Source: Chloroflexota bacterium (GTDB lineage Bacteria > Chloroflexota > Ktedonobacteria > Ktedonobacterales > Ktedonobacteraceae). From it: 64,000 nucleotides of DNA. The notes below the pieces were generated by a model. That model was not told the DNA's origin. It did no database searches and worked only from the letters and a program-made list of their open reading frames with translations. Location of the stretch: positions 1 to 64,000 of the forward strand of contig CADDYT010000003.1 in assembly GCA_902810755.1 (NCBI GenBank), in the 5' to 3' direction. The translations under genes were made by a program, and so were the position numbers. Below are positions 1 through 9,400 of this stretch, in pieces (position 1 is the stretch's first letter; every line of letters starts with the position of its first letter).

Positions 1-240
1 CCATCAAGCAGGCCACCCACCATCAAGCAGGCCACCCACCACAGGCCACCCCTTGCGGGTGGCCTGCCCGGCGCGGCGTCGAGGGCCTGCTTCGCGCTCG
101 CACGGGCTTCCGTTAATGCCTATGGGGGTGGCCTGCTTGATGGCGGGTGGCCTGCCTGGCGCTCGCACTGCTTCCGTTACCGCTTCTGCGGCCACCCCTT
201 GCGGGTGGCCTGTGGGACTGGTGGCTGGCCTGCATGTGCG
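1..240. repeat. Palindrome-rich intergenic repeat cluster
   Basis: The left edge is a patchwork of short units built on GGCCACCC and its complement GGGTGGCC. Two perfect 8-bp stem-loops with loop CTTGC lie at 44-64 and 190-210. An AAGCAGGCCACCCA-like unit occurs twice at 6-38 and in inverted orientation near 130-155. Related palindromes recur at 47985-48005 and 61124-61218, so this looks like a dispersed intergenic repeat family. Open frames across it have no coding character and I treat it as non-coding. It may continue to the left of the window. Confidence 0.75.
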
Positions 241-458
241 TGGCCTGTGTGCGCCATCAGCCTGTCATCACATAAGCTATACACTATTATACAATGAAGC
301 ATACTATGAAACTACTCAAGCAGGCAGCTTTCTATTTTTCATAGAAACTTTTCCCGCTAACATTTCGTGGTGCTTGTGGGGAGTTTCCAGAACCGAAGCT
401 CTCATATACATGTGAAAAGCAGTTGCTCAATACACACAACAGGAAAGGAGAACGAACA

Positions 459-983
459 GTGATTAACAGCCCCTATGGATATGGCGGCTATGGCACCGGC
501 TGGAATAATCCCGGCTATGGCTATGGCGGTGGCTGGAACAACCCTGGATACGGCTATGGCACTGGCTGGAACAATCCCGGCTATGGCTATGGCGGCTACT
601 ATAACTGGAACACCCCCGGCTACAATCGCGGCTATGGCTACGGTAACTACGGCTACAATCCTGGCTATGGTGGCTACAACCGCTTTGGCGGCGGCTACGG
701 CTATGGTAACTATGGTTTCAACCCCGGCTATGGCTATGGCTACGGCTATGGTTACAGGCCCGGCTACACCGGCTACGGCTACGGCATGCGCGGCTTTGGC
801 GGCTACGCTACCGGCTACGCAGGCTCACCCTGGACAAGCGGCCCTTACCAGAGCGGTTTCGGTGGCCCGTACTATAGCGGCAGAATTCCCGGTCCCGGCT
901 ATGCTCAGGGCTTCCAGTACCAGGGCCAGGGACAGGGCCAGGGTACCCAGACTTCTGGAACCGGTAAGGGTGAGGTTTACTAA
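459..983 (+). CDS. Gly/Tyr-rich low-complexity protein
   Basis: The protein has about 174 residues and is almost entirely glycine, tyrosine, asparagine and proline, built from degenerate NNPGYGYG and GYGYG units. A GQ-rich stretch and the tail TGKGEVY close it. I chose GTG 459 because AGGAAAGGAG (441-450) sits 8 bases upstream; a longer frame from TTG 423 would place this site inside the gene. No signal peptide or membrane segment is visible. The composition recalls structural, coat-like or phase-separating Gly/Tyr proteins, but I cannot assign a family. The gene stands alone behind the repeat cluster, and a hairpin at 1015-1057 follows it. Other frames over the region (Ala/Met/Thr-rich) are shadows of the same repeats. 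Confidence 0.72.
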   Translation: MINSPYGYGGYGTGWNNPGYGYGGGWNNPGYGYGTGWNNPGYGYGGYYNWNTPGYNRGYGYGNYGYNPGYGGYNRFGGGYGYGNYGFNPGYGYGYGYGYRPGYTGYGYGMRGFGGYATGYAGSPWTSGPYQSGFGGPYYSGRIPGPGYAQGFQYQGQGQGQGTQTSGTGKGEVY

Positions 984-1014
984 AAGCGAACGGGCAGGAT
1001 AAGTGAGAAAACGG

Positions 1015-1057
1015 GAGAGACAGGGACGTCAACGAATCAGTGATGCCCCTGTCTCTC
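1015..1057 (+). terminator. Hairpin downstream of the Gly/Tyr-rich gene
   Basis: An 11-bp perfect stem (GAGAGACAGGG at 1015-1025 with CCCTGTCTCTC at 1047-1057) lies about 30 bases after the stop codon at 983. There is no long T-run after it, so it is a terminator-like hairpin rather than a textbook intrinsic terminator. Confidence 0.5.
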
Positions 1058-1344
1058 TTGCGCTGTGAAGGAGAGAGAAGCGTTAAATAAAGGGGGGCAG
1101 GCACATAGATCGTACTGCCTGTGGACGCGCAGCACGGCTTATTGACCCCGTAGATACATACGTCGCAAGGTTACATTCTTCATGGCACGCCTACGATAAT
1201 TTCTCATAACGCGCTGAGAAGGCTACAGGCGCCGGTAGCTTGTTGGTGTGGCAGGTACAATGAGAGCATGAACTGCTTTTCTTTGTGTCTACGGAAGAGA
1301 GGCAGCGAAACGGGGTAGGATATGTTGAGGAGGATAGGAGAGAG

Positions 1345-1632
1345 ATGGACGAGAAACGCACACCCGCCGGTTATTTTATTCCCATCATCGTCGTGCTGGG
1401 AGCGACCCTGTTGATGCCCCCGTTCCCGTTCCTGTTCCTGTTGCTCTGCGGGTTGGCTCTGCTGGCAGCTTGCGGGCTGCTTGTAACAGGTATTATCCGC
1501 CATCTGCGTGGCAGAAGGAGAAAAGCGCGCTATTTTTCTTCCCAGGAGCCGCTATCGGTGAGCCAGTCGAGAACGGTCTCCGGCATGCGAGAGAGCGCGG
1601 CCTGCCTGGTCGAGCAGCGCGGCAGGGTGTGA
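1345..1632 (+). CDS. Small two-helix membrane protein, unknown
   Basis: This predicted 95-residue protein starts MDEKRTPAGYF and has a hydrophobic stretch of roughly 40 residues (about 9-50), enough for two membrane helices. A basic patch (RHLRGRRRKAR) and a polar tail follow. ATG 1345 is preferred over the upstream GTG 1285 because AGGAGGA (1329-1335) is well placed before it. The last 103 bases overlap the 3' end of the convergent DinG-like gene. The C-terminal third may therefore be incidental coding, and the call is tentative. No family recognised. Confidence 0.45.
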   Translation: MDEKRTPAGYFIPIIVVLGATLLMPPFPFLFLLLCGLALLAACGLLVTGIIRHLRGRRRKARYFSSQEPLSVSQSRTVSGMRESAACLVEQRGRV

Positions 1633-4600
1633 AGCACGGTCGCGCCGTACTCTTTCGAGGTGATGCGCCGGTCAAACAGCACCACCGCGTTGCGGCGGGA
1701 ATCGCTCCAGGCCAGGCGGTTGAGGGCGCGGCGCACGCGCAGGGAGGCGAGCGGCACCGTGAACTGGTGCAACTGGTCAGAGATATGTTCGGCGCGGGCG
1801 GCCAGAGGCGGGTCGTTTAAGACGGGCATGGGCAGGCGCGAAATCAGGATGCAGGTGGGCGTGCGGGGAATCTCTTCGACGCCATCCCAAAAGAGGCCGG
1901 TTCCCAGCAATACCACCTTTTCCTGTTCCTGAAAAATATTCCAGAGCTGGCGCGGCGAACCATCGATGCCATGTCCCAGCACAAGGATGCCCCGCGTTTC
2001 CAGAATCGGTTTGATGGCAGCATAGGAACTGCGCAGGGCCGCGTGCGAGGTAAAGAGGGCGACCAGTTGCCCTTCCAGGACGCTTGCCAGTTGAATAAGC
2101 GCCTCGTCGAGATGCCGCTGGTATTGCGGCATATTGGGTTCCGGCACGTCATCGGGCAGGTAGAGCAGGGTCTGTTCGTGGTGTTCGGTAGCGACGGAAA
2201 GCGCAGGGCAGGCGTCAGCTTCCAGCCCGAAACGCTGGCGGCTGAACGAGAAATGGTGATCGACGGCAAGGGCCGAACCCACGAAGATGGCGCTACTCCC
2301 CTCGTTGAGCAAGAAACGCTGGATCACTGTTGCCGGATGCGCCTCCTGAGCATATAAGACGGGAACTGCTTCTGTTGCAGGTTCCGCGACGGGAGCCGTT
2401 TCCAGCCGACGCTGCTGGAGCGGTTGCTGCATAGCATTCGGCAGACGCAGCCAGTAGACCATCGTATCCTCGTTGAGGGACATCGCATGCTGGCCAAGCT
2501 GCCTCAGTCCCTGCAACTGCTGCCCGGCGGCGGCCAGTTCCAGCGCAATCGAATCGTTCTCGCTACCGTCGATGGCTGTGCGTTGCCGCCCGCGAGAGGC
2601 CGCCAGAATGCCTTTTTCGGCTTCGCCCACCATATCAATCACCGCTTGCAGCCGCGCTGCTGCCTGCTGCCAGGCTCGTTCCACATCCATCCAGGCTCCC
2701 TGATTGCGTACCTCCGGTGAGAGCCGCAGGGGTTGATCTTGCCGCTCATTGCCGCGATTGCCGTGTCCGTGAGCGCGTCCCGCCTCACTCTTGCCTCTGT
2801 CTTTGCCGCCATTGCCCGCCCCCTGCGGTACATGCTCTTCCAGCAGACGGGCGTAGGTTTTGAAGAGGGCCTCAACCGCTGTTCCGGCCTGTCGCACCAC
2901 CTGAAACCAGGAGAGCAGGCGGCCATCCAGTTCGGCTTTGCTAACCGTTGGCGTGGCAGAGAGGCCGCCGGGGCCATGTTCGCGCAGCAGAGGAGCCGCC
3001 AGCGCCAGCAACCCTTGATAGCGACCGTCGGGTAACTCCATGCCAACGCTATTGAGCAGTTCGAGCAGCCGCCCCTGCTCAAATTCCCTGCCGCTCCAGC
3101 GGGCAACCTCATCCTCCAGCAGGTCGGCGTCCAGAATGACGCGCTGCCCAATGGCGGCAAGCAGCGAATGGGGAGACGAGAGGTCATCAAGCAAACCGGC
3201 ATGCGTCGTGACAACAATCGACGCCGCCTTAACACGCTCCTCGGCGCGGCTGACGAAGCAGTACCCCTTTCGTCGGTAGAGGCAACGCTGGTAGGCAGTT
3301 CCAGCGCGGTCATCAACGGATGGAATGCGCTCGACGCCAGAAGAGATACGCTGCCAGGCATCCATTTCCTGCGGCAGCATGGTTAGTTCGCTACGCTCGC
3401 CGGTCAGCGTCTGCTGCGCCCACAGGCCCATTTTCGCCATGCCGCGCCCCTGCTCGGCAGTGAGCTGGCCACTGGTGCGCTTGAGCGCGGCCCCGAACCA
3501 GCGATGTACGCAGAGGTAGCCGCCGCGCTCGGCCAGATACGCCACCGGCAACCGGCTTTTCAGCGCGTTCTGGAGCTGCGGAAGGACGGTCTCGATAAGA
3601 CGGCGTGCAGTTTGCTGGTGCAGGCAGGCAATGACAAGCCGCCTGCCAGAACCGCCCTCAGCGGCCTGATCCTGCTCAACCAGCCATGCCAGTGCAGGTA
3701 ATAAGCCCACCGTAAAGTCACTACCCCCCGTTGTCACCTCCATCAGCAACGGCGTATGGTGCGCAAAAGCGGTATGCACCGCCTCTCTGATCGCCGTGTA
3801 CCCCGGATGAGCTTGCTCTGGCTGTGCTGGATCGACCTGCGCAGTTTGTTCGGCTGAGACCTCGATCGACTGCCCTGCCTGCTCAAGAGCCTCGGTGATA
3901 GTGGACGAATCACCGTCAAGCGTGGGGATCGGGGGGTCTGTACTCGCGCCCGCGCGGGCAATGGCAAAAGAAAGGATGCGTGGATCCATGCCCAGTTGCG
4001 CCGCGAAGCGGTCGCCCAGACTGCCGCGCCGGGCTGTGTTCAGCAGGCCATCCTGCTCCTGGCGGTCACGCAATTCCTGGCGCAGGAAGGCCAGCAAGGG
4101 CCAGTTGCGGGGAGCATCAAGGCTGGCAATATCCTGTAATATGCCCAGATCGACGGCCTGCAGTCGGTTGTGCAGGGCCAGAAATACCTCCATCGCCAGC
4201 ATGGTATCCACCATCGCACGGTGCCGCCCCGGCGCGACCGGCACGCCCAGCGCCTCGGCCACCTGCCCCAGCGTGTAGCCCGGCAAAGACGGGAGCAAGA
4301 CAGTCGCCAGTTCAAAGGTATCGATCAGGGGATTCGTGCGCGCCAGGCCGCGACGACGCAGAAAGCCTGCATCAAAAGGAATGCTATGCCCGACGAGAGG
4401 AAGATCACCCAGAAAGTCCTGCAACTGCTGCGCAATCGCCTCAAAGGGAGGCGCGCCCGCCAGTTGCTGCGTGGTAATGCCGGTCAGACGCTGCACCCGA
4501 TAGGGCAGCGAGCGCCCTGGATTGACCAGCGTCTCAAATCTATCGAGTACCGTTTGACCCTGGAATCTGATGGCTGCTACCTCAATAATGCTATCCTGTT

Positions 4601-4661
4601 CCGCGTGCAGCCCTGTTGTTTCCAGATCAAGCGCCACGCGCACCGGCGACTTCTTCGCCAT
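1530..4661 (-). CDS. DnaQ-type exonuclease fused to a motif-dead DinG-like helicase
   Basis: This 1043-residue protein is a two-part fusion. Residues 8-165 form a DEDDh 3'-5' exonuclease with D12 and E14 (LDLETTG), D97 (GHSIPFDAGF), H147 and D152 (HRAMVDT) all visible. The remainder has the layout of a DinG/XPD-like superfamily 2 helicase, with YLC near 383, a GTGLFWDGVEEI-type motif and FDRRITSKEYGATVLHTLP near the C-terminus. The ATPase motifs are degenerate: the Walker A position reads EVTTGGSDFTVG (308-319, no GKS/T), the DEAH position reads LDADL (510-514), and the arginine motif reads NRLAWS rather than GRLIRS. Only two cysteines (C460, C468) lie in the Fe-S region. Firmicutes DinG proteins also carry an exonuclease and lack Fe-S. 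It likely keeps nuclease activity but not ATP-driven unwinding (inference). It lies 23 bases downstream of rdgB and is probably cotranscribed. Confidence 0.85.
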   Translation of the reverse strand: MAKKSPVRVALDLETTGLHAEQDSIIEVAAIRFQGQTVLDRFETLVNPGRSLPYRVQRLTGITTQQLAGAPPFEAIAQQLQDFLGDLPLVGHSIPFDAGFLRRRGLARTNPLIDTFELATVLLPSLPGYTLGQVAEALGVPVAPGRHRAMVDTMLAMEVFLALHNRLQAVDLGILQDIASLDAPRNWPLLAFLRQELRDRQEQDGLLNTARRGSLGDRFAAQLGMDPRILSFAIARAGASTDPPIPTLDGDSSTITEALEQAGQSIEVSAEQTAQVDPAQPEQAHPGYTAIREAVHTAFAHHTPLLMEVTTGGSDFTVGLLPALAWLVEQDQAAEGGSGRRLVIACLHQQTARRLIETVLPQLQNALKSRLPVAYLAERGGYLCVHRWFGAALKRTSGQLTAEQGRGMAKMGLWAQQTLTGERSELTMLPQEMDAWQRISSGVERIPSVDDRAGTAYQRCLYRRKGYCFVSRAEERVKAASIVVTTHAGLLDDLSSPHSLLAAIGQRVILDADLLEDEVARWSGREFEQGRLLELLNSVGMELPDGRYQGLLALAAPLLREHGPGGLSATPTVSKAELDGRLLSWFQVVRQAGTAVEALFKTYARLLEEHVPQGAGNGGKDRGKSEAGRAHGHGNRGNERQDQPLRLSPEVRNQGAWMDVERAWQQAAARLQAVIDMVGEAEKGILAASRGRQRTAIDGSENDSIALELAAAGQQLQGLRQLGQHAMSLNEDTMVYWLRLPNAMQQPLQQRRLETAPVAEPATEAVPVLYAQEAHPATVIQRFLLNEGSSAIFVGSALAVDHHFSFSRQRFGLEADACPALSVATEHHEQTLLYLPDDVPEPNMPQYQRHLDEALIQLASVLEGQLVALFTSHAALRSSYAAIKPILETRGILVLGHGIDGSPRQLWNIFQEQEKVVLLGTGLFWDGVEEIPRTPTCILISRLPMPVLNDPPLAARAEHISDQLHQFTVPLASLRVRRALNRLAWSDSRRNAVVLFDRRITSKEYGATVLHTLPRCSTRQAALSRMPETVLDWLTDSGSWEEK

Positions 4662-4684
4662 ACTTCTTCCTTACTAGGCTGGTT

Positions 4685-5293
4685 CTACCGCCCCTCAGAC
4701 GGTGGCCAGGTCAGGAGCAGTTCTCGCGCCTTTGCCGCCGCCTGTCCTCGATGGCTGATACGATTTTTCTGCTCTGGCGACAGTTCGGCATTCGTCCTGC
4801 CCAGTTCAGGCACAAAAAAGATCGGATCATAGCCAAAGCCATGCTCTCCGCGCGGCGCCTCAGCAATGATGCCTTCCTCCACCCCCTCCACAGTACGATA
4901 CAACCCTGACGGTTCGGCTATGGTAATCGCACAGCGGAAACGAGCGGTGCGCTGCTGTGGCGGCAATCCTTTGAGCCGTTCTAGAATCAAGCGGAACCGC
5001 TCTGAATAGGGCGTTTCCCGGCCTGCGAAACGGGCCGAGTAGATGCCGGGCGCGCCTCCAAGCGCATCAATCTCCAGACCGGAGTCGTCCGCGAGCGTGA
5101 GCAGGCCGGAGGCGCGGGCATAGGCCAGCGCCTTCAGTTCCGCGTTTTCCGCGAACGTTGTTCCCGTCTCCTCTACATCCATATCCTGATGAATGTCCCG
5201 CAGCGAGAGCAACTGAAACGGCACGTCCGCAAAAATAGCACGATATTCCTCCAACTTATGGAGATTGGTTGTAGCAAGCAGCAGTTGACGCAT
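4685..5293 (-). CDS. rdgB: XTP/dITP pyrophosphatase (RdgB/HAM1)
   Basis: At 202 residues this is the normal family length. It hydrolyses non-canonical purine nucleoside triphosphates (ITP, dITP, XTP) to monophosphate and pyrophosphate, keeping them out of nucleic acids. The N-terminal LLATTNLHKLEEY is the nucleotide-binding SxNxxK-type motif. ADDSGLEIDALGGAPGIYSA holds the catalytic and metal-binding acidic residues. GFGYDPIFF and SHRGQA, the other two hallmark motifs, are intact. The frame opens with ATG at 5293. It is upstream of and on the same strand as the exonuclease/DinG-like gene, suggesting a two-gene nucleic-acid maintenance operon. Confidence 0.95.
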   Translation of the reverse strand: MRQLLLATTNLHKLEEYRAIFADVPFQLLSLRDIHQDMDVEETGTTFAENAELKALAYARASGLLTLADDSGLEIDALGGAPGIYSARFAGRETPYSERFRLILERLKGLPPQQRTARFRCAITIAEPSGLYRTVEGVEEGIIAEAPRGEHGFGYDPIFFVPELGRTNAELSPEQKNRISHRGQAAAKARELLLTWPPSEGR

Positions 5294-5466
5294 GATCCCC
5301 TGATCTAGTCGCCTTAAAAAACGCGAAAAACTACCATAGACCCCTGAGACTGGATTACCGGCGCTTATACTATCATATCACAACTCTCTTGTCGAGATTA
5401 GGGGATTTTCGCGAGGGAAAGTGATGTACAATACGATCAAACGTTGCGAAGAAACAGGAGAGTGTG

Positions 5467-6345
5467 ATGCCAGAGCAAGTCAAGCCGTGGAGAGGGTTGT
5501 TATTTGCCAATATTGCCGTTCTCTTTTTCGGGCTGGCGGGCGTGCTGGGCAAGCTGAGCGTCTTGCCCGCCCCACTGATCGTCTTCGGGCGCGTCTTTTT
5601 CGCCAGTCTGGTCCTCCTGCCACTCTGCCGCGTGCAGCGTGTTCCCCTGCGCCCGAAACGACGGCGCGACGGCTTCTTGCTCTTCGGTCTGGGCATATTG
5701 CTCGCCCTCCACTGGACAACTTTCTTTCAATCCATCAACGTCTCCAGTGTCGCCATCGGGCTGCTTTCCTATTCCAGCTTCCCGCTTTTCACCGCCGCGC
5801 TGGAACCGCTCTTGCTGCATCAGCGTCCAGGCCGCGTGCAAATTATAGCGGCATTGCTCATTTTAGCGGGCATCTACCTGCTGGTGCCATCCTTTACCTT
5901 GCAGAACCAGACAACACTCGGCATCGCCTGGGGCGTCCTCTCCGGGGCCACCTTCGCCCTGCTGTCCGTTCTCAATCGCGGCCTGGGACGTAACTATGCC
6001 AGCCTGGCGATCAGCCTCTATCAGGATGGAACCGCCGCCATCGTTCTGCTGCCCGCCCTCTTCCTGAGCGCGAGCGGTTCGCTCTGGACACCCCACGAAC
6101 TACTCATCCTGTTCATCCTCGGCGTCTTCTGCACCGCGCTGGCCCACACCCTCTTCATCGCCAGCATGCGTCAGATCACCGCGCAGTCCGCCAGCCTGCT
6201 CGCCAGCCTCGAACCCGTCTGGGGCATCCTCTTCGGCATCCTGCTCTTGCACAGCATTCCAACAACACGCACACTCCTCGGAGGCGCGATCATCCTGGTC
6301 GCAACCCTGCTACCGGGAATCGCTACACTCTTTCCACGCCATTGA
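5467..6345 (+). CDS. EamA/DMT-family transporter
   Basis: This predicted inner-membrane protein of 292 residues has about ten hydrophobic helices in two similar halves, the usual architecture of drug/metabolite exporters. Typical features are the opening LLFANIAVLFFGLAGVLGKL and the later conserved ASLLASLEPVWGILFG segment. The substrate cannot be read from sequence. ATG 5467 follows AGGAG at 5456-5460; GTG 5464 directly before it is an alternative that adds one residue. It is divergent from rdgB and convergent with the large secreted-protein gene, with a hairpin between them at 6376-6420. Confidence 0.88.
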   Translation: MPEQVKPWRGLLFANIAVLFFGLAGVLGKLSVLPAPLIVFGRVFFASLVLLPLCRVQRVPLRPKRRRDGFLLFGLGILLALHWTTFFQSINVSSVAIGLLSYSSFPLFTAALEPLLLHQRPGRVQIIAALLILAGIYLLVPSFTLQNQTTLGIAWGVLSGATFALLSVLNRGLGRNYASLAISLYQDGTAAIVLLPALFLSASGSLWTPHELLILFILGVFCTALAHTLFIASMRQITAQSASLLASLEPVWGILFGILLLHSIPTTRTLLGGAIILVATLLPGIATLFPRH

Positions 6346-6375
6346 TAGACAAACCATCGTGGGCCGTGAAGGACT

Positions 6376-6420
6376 CAGAGGGGTGCCATGCCGCGCGCAG
6401 CCAGGTATGACACCTCTCTG
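6376..6420. terminator. Hairpin between convergent genes
   Basis: CAGAGGGGTG (6376-6385) can pair with CACCTCTCTG (6411-6420) with one G-T wobble. It lies between the stop of the EamA gene (6345) and the stop of the large convergent gene (6429), so it could end transcription from both sides. No strong T-run is present. Confidence 0.4.
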
Positions 6421-6428
6421 ATGAGCGG

Positions 6429-9400
6429 CTAGAAGGAGTTTTTGACAGCGACATCGTCGAAGTAGATGGTTCCTACTCCTTCATAGTAGAGGATGAATGT
6501 CGCGTAGGGCGTCGAGGTAGAGAGATCGCCGTCAAATGCTCCTATGGAGGTGCCGTTCAGCCAGACCTCGCCATGCCCTGAACTCGCTTCATTATCCTCT
6601 ACCTCAACAGTATACCAGGTGTTGGCGCTGATCACGTTGGTGTTACTGTACAGGTCATAGCGCGTACCCGCGCCATTCCAGAAGTAGATGTCCAGACCCT
6701 GGCGGCCCGCGTCATAGTAGATGATCCACACGTTTTTGCCGTTGCTATCCTGGGCGGCAGCGATCAGGCTGGTGCTGCTCAGGCTGGACAAACTGAAGGA
6801 GAAACTGGTATAGGTCAATGGCTCCGCCCCGCCAGTGAGTGCGGTAGAAACCATAGTGTATTGCCCGCTGGCATTGGTGAAAGAAGCCGCGTCGTTGCCG
6901 CTGTGGACGACAACAGTCTGCACGGTAGCCTGCCCATTGCCACCGGTACCGCGAGACCAGGCGCTGAAATCGCCACTCTCAAAGCCATCACTGAAATAGA
7001 CACCTGCCGAGATGCCCGTACCATTCAACGTGACGATTTGCGGGCTATTGGCCGCGTTATCGGTCAGCGTCAGGCTGGCGGTACGCGAACCGGCAGCAGT
7101 GGGTGAGAAGGTAATGCTGATGGTACACGAGGCATTGACCGCCAGCGTGGCGGGACTGATGGGACAGGTGTTGGTTTGCGAGAAGTCTCCCGCATTCGTT
7201 CCCGTCACCGTCACCGTATTGATGGTCAGGGCTGCGTTGCCGCTATTGGTCAGTGTCACCGTTTGCACCGCCGAAGTCGAGCCGGTATTCTGGCTACCAA
7301 AGTTCACAATAGTTGGATTCAAGCTGACAGCCGGGGAATTAGTGTAGCCGAAGCCAGAAAGGGCGATGCTTTGCGGGCTGCCATCGGCGTTATCGCTCAC
7401 CGTTAAGGTCGCAACACGAGAGCCAACAGCAGCAGGCGAGAAGGTGACGCTGATGGTGCAGGAAGCATTGACCGCCAGGCTGCCCGGACAATTGTTGGTC
7501 TGCGCAAAGTCGCCCGCGTTGGTTCCCGCCACCTTCACTGTACTGATGGTTAAGCTGGCCGCACCGCTATTCGTCAGCGTGACCGTCTGGGCGGCGCTGG
7601 TTGTTCCCACGAGTTGACTGGCAAAAGTGAGGCTGGTGGGGCTAAGGCTGGCAGTCGGGGCAGGCGCTACTGCTCCATTGTAACCATTATCGACCTTGAC
7701 ATCATCGATGTAGAGGCTGCTGGCGGCGCTATTGAAGAACATGAGTCGGGCATAGGGATTGGCTGTAGAGAGATCGTTATTGACAGTACCGAGAGAGGTA
7801 CCGTTCAGCCAGACCTGCGCCTGCCCGCTGGTGATCTCGTTGAGTTGCACCTCCACATAGTACCAGGTATTGGCGCTGATCACATTCTGCGCGCTGCTCA
7901 GACTGTAGAGCGTGTTGGCCCCGTTCCAGAAGTAGATGTCCAGCCCGTGCCGGTTGGCATCGTAGTCCACCTCCCACACATTGCCATTGTTGGCGTTGCG
8001 GGCCACCGCCAGCATGGTGCCCCCACTCACACTGCTCAGTCGGAAGTAGAAGCGCGTGTAGCTCAGCGTCTGCGGGCCGACAAGGGCCGTGTTGATGTAG
8101 CTGTACTGCCCGCTGGCATTGGTCAGCGCCACCGCATAGCTGCCGCTGTTGACCACCGCCGTCTGCACGCTGATCTGGCCCGTGCTGTCGCTGTTGGACA
8201 ACGTCCACTTGCTCAGGTCTCCGCTCTCAAAGCCATCGCTGAAGTACACATTTGATCCACCGGTCACACCGGTACCAGTGAGAGCAACGCTCTGCGGGCT
8301 ATCTGAGGCATTATCGGCCAGGGTCAGACTGGCGCTACGCGAGCCGGTGGCGCCGGGGGAGAAGGTCACATTGATGGTGCAGGAAGCGTTAGCCGCCAGC
8401 GTGCTGGAACCGGAGGGGCAGTTATTCGTCTGCGCAAAGTCGCCTGCATTCGTTCCTGTAAAGCCGATGCTACTGATGCTCAGAGGCTGCGTGCCGCTGT
8501 TCGTCAGCGTAATCGTCTGCGCCGGGCTAGATACGCCCTGAGTCTGATTACCAAAGCTGATACTGGTTGGACTCAGGCTGACAGCGGGAGCATTGGCATT
8601 GCCGGTGCCGCTGAGGGCAACACTCTGGGGACTATCGTCCGCGTTGTCGGTCAGCTTCAGGCTGGCAGTGCGCGAACCGGCACTGGTGGGCGAGAAGGTG
8701 ACGCTGATGGTGCAGGAAGCATTGACCGCCAGGCTGCCCGGACAATTGTTGGTCTGCGCAAAGTCGCCCGCGTTCGTTCCTGTAACGGCGATACTGCTGA
8801 TAGTTAGAGCGGCTGTGCCACTGTTGGTCAGACTGACTGTCTGCGCGGCGCTGGTTGTGCCGGTCAGTTGAGTGCTAAAAGTGAGGCTGCCTGGACTCAC
8901 TTTCGCCGTCGGTGAGGGAGCAAGAGCGCCGATATAGGCATTGGCAACCTTGACATCATCGACGTAGAGGCTGCTGGCGGCGCTATTGAAAAACATGAGC
9001 CGGGCATAGGGATTGGCTGTAGAGAGATCATTATTGACAGTACCAAGAGAGACGCCATTGAGCCAGACCTGTGCCTGCCCGCTGGTGATCTCGTTGAGTT
9101 GCACCTCCACATAGTACCAGGTATTGGCGCTGATCACATTCTGCGCGCTGCTCAGACTGTAGAGCGTGTTGGCCCCGTTCCAGAAGTAGATGTCCAGCCC
9201 GTGCCGGTTGGCATCGTAGTCCACCTCCCACACATTGCCATTGTTGGCGTTGCGGGCCACCGCCAGCATGGTGCCCCCACTCACACTGCTCAGTCGGAAG
9301 TAGAAGCGCGTGTAGCTCAGCGTCTGCGGGCCGACAAGGGCCGTGTTGATGTAGCTGTACTGCCCGCTGGCATTGGTCAGCGCCACCGCATAGCTGCCGC

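Noticed and set aside
475..1002. Ala/Met/Thr-rich open frame
   Set aside because: A shifted reading of the Gly/Tyr repeat DNA, with a composition explained by the repeats and no ribosome site.
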